From NCBI GenBank assembly GCA_016714645.1, contig JADKCI010000001.1:248001-312000 (forward strand): a stretch of DNA of 64,000 nt, given 5' to 3'. Shown here in pieces: positions 59,346-64,000 of the stretch; positions within the stretch are counted from its first letter, which is position 1, and each line of letters begins with the position of its first letter. The position numbers and the translations under genes are program-made. This DNA comes from Chromatiaceae bacterium. Its GTDB lineage: Bacteria; Pseudomonadota; Gammaproteobacteria; Chromatiales; Chromatiaceae. The notes below the pieces were generated by a model. The model was not told where the DNA came from. It made no database searches and worked only from the letters and a program-made list of their open reading frames with translations.

Positions 59346-61853
59346 TCAGTCCTTTGCACGCGCGGCCCGGTCGCGAATGGCCGGCATCTGCCTTTGTTCT
59401 TCCGCCGTGTACTGCTCCGGTTCGAGGTTAAAGGTGACCTTGTCGATCATGCCGGTGAACTTGAATGGCGGCTCGTAGCGATACTCGATCATGGCGACGC
59501 CAGTGCGTGTGTCCTGACCGATGTCGAAGGTTTCGTCCTCCGGGAAGGTGATCGGGGTGGCGTGCTCCATGGAATTCCTGGCCACCTCCTTGCCATCCAC
59601 GGAGAGCACGCCCGTCCCGCCCTTACCCAACCCTGGACCATCGGACTTAAAGTCGAAGACGATGGTGTGCTTGCCGGCGCCTAGCTCGGGCCCTTCCCAG
59701 ATGGTGCGCTTGAGATCGAGCAGGTTGTAGAGGAATACCGGTTTGCCCCGGCCAATGCCCAGCTCGCCCTTGCTCAGGAAGAGTCCGTAGCCGCCAAAGC
59801 GCCCGCCGTCGGTGACGATCATGCCTTCCGCGCCGCCTTCCGGGATCGTGACCTCGGCGGTGATGGTGTAGGACTTGTTCAGGATGCTCGGAGCGCCGCT
59901 GTTGGGCACGCCGGTTAGCGTACCCGTGTAGCTGAAGATCTTGCGTCCCGCGGTGAGGTTCGGCTTCGGCGCGTTCCAGCGCGTCAGCGACGTGTTGTCG
60001 AGGGGCAGCACGTCATACTTCTTCGCCTCGGCGTAGAAGATGTGCTGCATCTGTTTGAGCTTGTCCGGCATCTTGGCAGCCAGGTCGTTGGACTGGGTGG
60101 GATCCTCCAGGACGTGGTAGAGCTCCCACTGGTACCCGGTGATGACGTCGGGCGCCGGTTTGCTGCTTAGTTCCCATGGGAGCGTCGCCGGGGTCGTGGT
60201 TGCCAACCAACCGTCGTGATAGATAGCGCGGTTGCCGAGCATCTCGAAGTATTGCGTGGTGTGTCGGGTGGGCGCGTTGGCGTTTGCCTTGTCCCACGTG
60301 TATTCCATGCTCACCCCTTCGATGGGGCGCTGCTTGATGCCGTTGATCGTCTCGGGCTGCGCGATGCCGGTCGCCTGGAGGATGGTCGGGGCGATGTCGA
60401 TGATGTGATGGAACTGGCGGCGGATGCCACCCACGTCCTTGATATAGCCCGGCCACGACATGGCCACGCCCTGAGCCGTCCCGCCGAAGTGCGACGCCAC
60501 CTGCTTCATCCACTTGAAGGGCGTGTCCATCGCCCAGGCCCAGGGTGCCGCAAAGTGCGGGAAGGTCCGGTCGGACCCCCAAAACTCGTACCAGAGGAAT
60601 TGGTCCTTGACCGGCACGGGGATGCCATTGAAGGTGGTGAACTCGTTTGGAGTGCCGTTGAGCATGCCTTCCGCGCTCGCGCCGTTGTCGCCGGCGATGT
60701 AGATGATCAGGGTGTTGTCGAGCTCGCCCAGGTCCTCGACCGCCTGGATGACGCGGCCGATCTCGTGGTCGGTGTAGGCGAGGTAGGCCCCGAAGACGTC
60801 GGCCTGTTTGATGAAGAGCTTCTTCTCATCCCAACTGAGGGAAGCCCACTCCGGCAGCTCCTTCGGCCACGGGGTCAGGGTCGCGTTCTCGGGCATGATG
60901 CCCAGGCGCTTTTGGTTGGCGAAGATGGTCTCGCGAATCTTGTTCCAGCCCTCGTCGAAGAGGTGCATGTCGCTGATCTTCTCGATCCATTCCGGCGTCG
61001 GATGATGGGGGGCGTGGGTGCCGCCCGGCACGTAATAGACGAGCCATGGCTTGTCGGGGGCGATTTCCTTCAACTCCTTCATGTACTGGATCGCCTCGTC
61101 GGCCATGGCCGTGGTTAGGTTCCAGCCCGGCTTGCCCTCGAAGGGGTAGATAGCCGTGGTGTTGCGGTACAGGTTCGGCTGCCACTGGCTGGCGTCGCCG
61201 CCGACGAAGCCATAGAAGTACTCGAAGCCCATGCCGTTCGGCCACTGGTCGAAGGGTCCGGCCTGGGTCGACTGGTAGAAGGGCGTATTGTGGTCCTTGC
61301 CGAACCACGACGTCGCATACCCGTTGTCCTTCAGGATGGTGCCGATGGTGCCGTTCTCCTTGCGGATGACCGAGTCATAGCCCGGGAATCCCGTCGCGAT
61401 CTCGCCCACCACCCCGAAGCCGGCCACGTGGTGGTTGCGCCCGGTGATCAGGGCCGCTCGGGTGGGCGAGCAGAGCGAGGTGGAATGGAAGTTGGTGTAA
61501 CGCAGCCCGTCCTGCGCGATGCGATCAAGTGCGGGGGTCGGGACGACGCCGCCGAAGGTGCTCGGCGCACCGAAGCCGCTATCGTCGGTCATGATGAGCA
61601 GCACGTTGGGCGCTCCCTTAGGCGGCACGACGCGTGGCGCCCACCAGGGTTTCGAATCGGATGCCTTCTCATCGATCACCCCGCCGAACTTCGGATCGGG
61701 CGGCGGCAGTTGATGGCCGCTGATGGCCGTGGTGGCGCCAGGAGAACCTGGCGCCCCGGTGGTCTGTATCTCGGCTGCGAGGCACGAGGCGGCCGCTAAT
61801 ATGAGCGCGGCCCCCCAGAGTGCCGAACCTAGGGCGTGCATATCGGCTTTCAT
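59346..61853 (-). CDS. Arylsulfatase (type I sulfatase family)
   Basis: An 835-residue exported sulfatase. A signal peptide (ALWGAALILAAASCLA) is followed by VLLIMTDDSGFG with D90-D91 for calcium, and CSPTRAALITGR where C128 is the residue converted to formylglycine. GGTHAPHHPTPEWIEKI and GDNGASAEG continue the catalytic domain. A C-terminal ~180-residue beta domain (GGAEGMIVTDGGRF, then FKFTGMIDKVTF) is shared with the partial protein at the window end. It releases sulfate from organic sulfate esters; a sulfatase-activating enzyme gene is not seen here. Confidence 0.92.
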   Translation of the reverse strand: MKADMHALGSALWGAALILAAASCLAAEIQTTGAPGSPGATTAISGHQLPPPDPKFGGVIDEKASDSKPWWAPRVVPPKGAPNVLLIMTDDSGFGAPSTFGGVVPTPALDRIAQDGLRYTNFHSTSLCSPTRAALITGRNHHVAGFGVVGEIATGFPGYDSVIRKENGTIGTILKDNGYATSWFGKDHNTPFYQSTQAGPFDQWPNGMGFEYFYGFVGGDASQWQPNLYRNTTAIYPFEGKPGWNLTTAMADEAIQYMKELKEIAPDKPWLVYYVPGGTHAPHHPTPEWIEKISDMHLFDEGWNKIRETIFANQKRLGIMPENATLTPWPKELPEWASLSWDEKKLFIKQADVFGAYLAYTDHEIGRVIQAVEDLGELDNTLIIYIAGDNGASAEGMLNGTPNEFTTFNGIPVPVKDQFLWYEFWGSDRTFPHFAAPWAWAMDTPFKWMKQVASHFGGTAQGVAMSWPGYIKDVGGIRRQFHHIIDIAPTILQATGIAQPETINGIKQRPIEGVSMEYTWDKANANAPTRHTTQYFEMLGNRAIYHDGWLATTTPATLPWELSSKPAPDVITGYQWELYHVLEDPTQSNDLAAKMPDKLKQMQHIFYAEAKKYDVLPLDNTSLTRWNAPKPNLTAGRKIFSYTGTLTGVPNSGAPSILNKSYTITAEVTIPEGGAEGMIVTDGGRFGGYGLFLSKGELGIGRGKPVFLYNLLDLKRTIWEGPELGAGKHTIVFDFKSDGPGLGKGGTGVLSVDGKEVARNSMEHATPITFPEDETFDIGQDTRTGVAMIEYRYEPPFKFTGMIDKVTFNLEPEQYTAEEQRQMPAIRDRAARAKD

Positions 61854-62075
61854 CGGATTTTCCTTTGGGTTATCGGTGACGTGGGAGTAAAGGTACTGCC
61901 GTCAATTTTGGAACATCGTCGGATCGATCCGTAGACCGGGGGTCTGCAATGCGCCGTGCGATTATGCCGTGATCCCGTAGGGCCGAGCTGACATTTCTCG
62001 ACACACCACGGGCGTGGCTCCAGGTCGGGGGCCAGCCCGAGCGGGTCGCGGCCGCCTCCGGCGGCGTCCGTCCGC

Positions 62076-63146
62076 TCAACCCCGGGGCCGGTTGGCGCGC
62101 CAGCAACTGGCGGATGTCCCGGACCAGCGGCGGAAGGCCCGGCTAAAGGCCGTGGCATCGGCATAGCCGAGCGCCATCGCCAGATCCTCGACGCTGAGCA
62201 GGGTATCGCGCAGGAGTTGGCGCGCGATCCGATAGCGGCTCTCGTCAAGGAGGATCCGAAAGCTTGTGCCCTCGGCCTGGAGGCGGCGGTTGAGGGTGCG
62301 CGGATGCAGCCTGAAGAGCACGGCCATCTGCTCCAGGCTGGTTCCGCCCAATGGGTCGCCAGCGATCAGCAAGCGACGCAGAACACGTTCGACCCGCTTG
62401 CAAAATCCGATACCGCGTAGGGCTTCCATGGCCTCGATCTCCCGCAGTATGCGCACATAGGCGAGCGCATCGGCCCCCTCCAGCGGCCGGGTCAGACAGA
62501 GGGCGGGGAAGGCTATGGCCGCGTGCCGGGCCCCAATCCGCGGAGGGCAACGGAAGAAGGCCCGGTAAGGGGCCAGATCCCGATTCGGCGCCGGGTGCAG
62601 CGCGACCTCGGTAGCCCCCCAATCTGGACCTCCCAGGGTCGTCAGGACCTTGAAGAGGATCGCCAGGGCACCGTCGTAGATCTGGTGCGTGCCCGGCACG
62701 TCCGGCCAGTGGATAACGTAGCCGACCATCGCCTGATCGCCACGCTCCCACAGCAGTGGGACGGCCCCGCGATCATGCAGATGCGAATACAGGATGATGG
62801 CACGCAGGGCACTGCCAAGATCCGGCGCGGCTGCGGCGAGTTTCCCGAGTAGGCCCAGGGTCTCCAGCCCGGAGCGCCGCCCAAGTTCCAGGCCCAGATG
62901 GGGATACTGGGTCTCCTTGGCGCAGTGGATCATCAGACGGCCCATCGCCACGAAAGGAATGGTGTTCTCCGCGTCCTGGAAAAGCGCCAGGTCCAGGCCG
63001 GCCTCGCCAATCAGGCGGTCGGGGTCCTGGCCCAACTCCCGCAGCAGCCCGGGCAGGGGGAGCAAGGCAGCCATGCGGCAGGTTCCTTCCCCGACCAGCG
63101 CCAGGCCGGCTGGTGTACGATTAGGCTCGCGATCGACCGTTTTCAT
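62076..63146 (-). CDS. AraC family transcriptional regulator
   Basis: About 356 residues. The N-terminal arabinose-binding-like domain (OruR/ArgR type: LLPLPGLLRELGQDPDRLIGEAGL) is followed by a C-terminal AraC HTH domain: TSLEQMAVLFRLHPRTLNRRLQAEGTSF, then YADATAFSRAFRRWSG. The start MKTVDREPN (63146) is taken at the sensible N-terminus. It lies between the two sulfatase genes and may control them (inference). The gap 61854-62075 has no gene. Confidence 0.88.
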   Translation of the reverse strand: MKTVDREPNRTPAGLALVGEGTCRMAALLPLPGLLRELGQDPDRLIGEAGLDLALFQDAENTIPFVAMGRLMIHCAKETQYPHLGLELGRRSGLETLGLLGKLAAAAPDLGSALRAIILYSHLHDRGAVPLLWERGDQAMVGYVIHWPDVPGTHQIYDGALAILFKVLTTLGGPDWGATEVALHPAPNRDLAPYRAFFRCPPRIGARHAAIAFPALCLTRPLEGADALAYVRILREIEAMEALRGIGFCKRVERVLRRLLIAGDPLGGTSLEQMAVLFRLHPRTLNRRLQAEGTSFRILLDESRYRIARQLLRDTLLSVEDLAMALGYADATAFSRAFRRWSGTSASCWRANRPRG

Positions 63147-63333
63147 GAGCTGGTGCTCGCAAGACGGGCATGATGGCATGGGTGATGAGCGCTATTTCCT
63201 AGCCATGGCCTAGGCAGCCGGTGGCCAAGTGGCGTTGGCGCCGTCCTTGGCTCCTGGGTATTGGCAATAGGGCTAAGGCTGCAGGCCGCCCGTTGCCGAG
63301 CGACCCCGGCCTGCGGATGACGCGAGGGGATAG

Positions 63334-64000
63334 CTATTCTCTGCCCGCCTCCGTCTTGGCTGTGCCCTCCTTCAGCTTCTGAATATCCTCGGGCGAGAGC
63401 TCCGGACGGTCCACCTTGATGGTCAGCTTGTCGAGCTTGGCAGTCAGCGGGAAGGGCGGCTGGTAGTCAGCGTCGTTTACCCCGGTCAGCGTGTCGGAGC
63501 CGATATCGAAGGACTCGTCCCATTGCAGGATCATGGGGAGCGTATGGGGCAGGCTAATGGTCTGGACCGCCTTGCCGTCCACCTTGAGGGTACCGGTGCC
63601 GGGCCGGCCGAGGCCGCTCATGTTATTGAAGGCGAGGGTGCCGACACCGAGGCCGTCGTACTGGAAGTCGAACTCGATACGGTGCTTACCGGACGTGAGG
63701 GCATCAGGCCCTTCCCACTTGACACGCTTGAGGTCGATGAGATTCCAGAGGAAGACCGGCTTGCCCTTGAGCAGATAGAAGCCATAGCCGGCAAAGCGCC
63801 CGCCCGAGGTCAGGATCATGCCTTCGGCACCGCCTTCCGGCACCTCGATGTCCGCCGTGATGGTATAGGAGCTGTTGAGCAGCATCGGTGAGTCGCCCTG
63901 GGGCAGCCCGACCATGGGGTGCGTATAGACGAACTCGCTGCGCCCGGCGGTGATGTTGGGGCGCGGGGCCACGATGCGCGCGGCTACCGAGGCGTCCAGG
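63334..64000 (-). CDS. Second arylsulfatase, C-terminal part (runs off the window)
   Basis: About 220 residues of the C-terminal beta domain, closely related to that of the sulfatase at 59346: NSSYTITADIEVPEGGAEGMIL, SGGRFAGYG and KPVFLWNLIDLKR. The catalytic part lies outside the window. Tail ends KLKEGTAKTEAGRE. The frame is open at the edge and continues. A tandem pair of related sulfatases therefore surrounds the AraC gene. Confidence 0.85.
   Translation of the reverse strand, partial: LDASVAARIVAPRPNITAGRSEFVYTHPMVGLPQGDSPMLLNSSYTITADIEVPEGGAEGMILTSGGRFAGYGFYLLKGKPVFLWNLIDLKRVKWEGPDALTSGKHRIEFDFQYDGLGVGTLAFNNMSGLGRPGTGTLKVDGKAVQTISLPHTLPMILQWDESFDIGSDTLTGVNDADYQPPFPLTAKLDKLTIKVDRPELSPEDIQKLKEGTAKTEAGRE

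Overview
The window looks like a high-GC chromosome segment from a Gram-negative gammaproteobacterium, most likely a purple-sulfur-bacterium relative (Chromatiales). This is inferred from gene content: LPS assembly genes (waaA, a GT9 transferase), homodimeric-type pyruvate dehydrogenase aceE/aceF, argH divergent from hemC-hemD, a cysteine-free RpmG, and a Psr/Phs/Soe-type sulfur molybdoenzyme. No 16S rRNA, tRNA or photosynthesis gene is present to settle it.

Layout. 1-3.2 kb: two insertion sequences, an IS5/IS903-group element and an IS4-family element with a clear 9-bp target duplication. 3.2-6.9 kb: a low-GC island with a GH5 glucanase-like enzyme, an SbmA/YddA-like ABC protein with a degenerate ATPase site, and an EEP-family hydrolase. 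7.2-8.2 kb: rpmB-rpmG flanked by several perfect DnaA boxes. 8.3-12.1 kb: a lipoprotein, a DevBCA-type efflux operon and a MazG-like pyrophosphatase. 12.2-21.4 kb: argH, then hemC, hemD and an envelope-polysaccharide operon ending in waaA. 21.4-27.4 kb: a Tat-exported molybdopterin oxidoreductase operon (A-B-C) with a TorD-like chaperone, an unknown accessory gene, a 42-residue membrane peptide gene on the other strand, and an FNR-type box placed as in a class II promoter. 27.4-33.1 kb: pcm, a DUF98/UbiC-like gene, aceF and aceE.

33.2-52.6 kb is a defence island. Its core (47.3 down to 36.3 kb, minus strand) is one apparent operon: DUF499 ATPase, compact PglZ-like phosphatase-fold protein, DUF1156 DNA methylase, an unknown 171-residue protein, hicB-hicA, and a SNF2/RapA-type helicase. 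It resembles BREX and DISARM in its parts (ATPase, PglZ, methylase, helicase) but matches neither canonical set. It is the best candidate here for an incompletely described system. Around it lie many toxin-antitoxin modules (DUF4258/DUF2283, PIN/HTH, UPF0175/PIN-like, AbiEi, BrnA-like, DUF433) and a decayed tandem segmental duplication (47.4-52.3 kb) whose copies share deletions and a frameshift.

52.7-64 kb: a double-cupin protein, an MscS-family channel, a run of small secreted or envelope proteins, and two related arylsulfatases (the second cut by the window end) flanking an AraC-type regulator.
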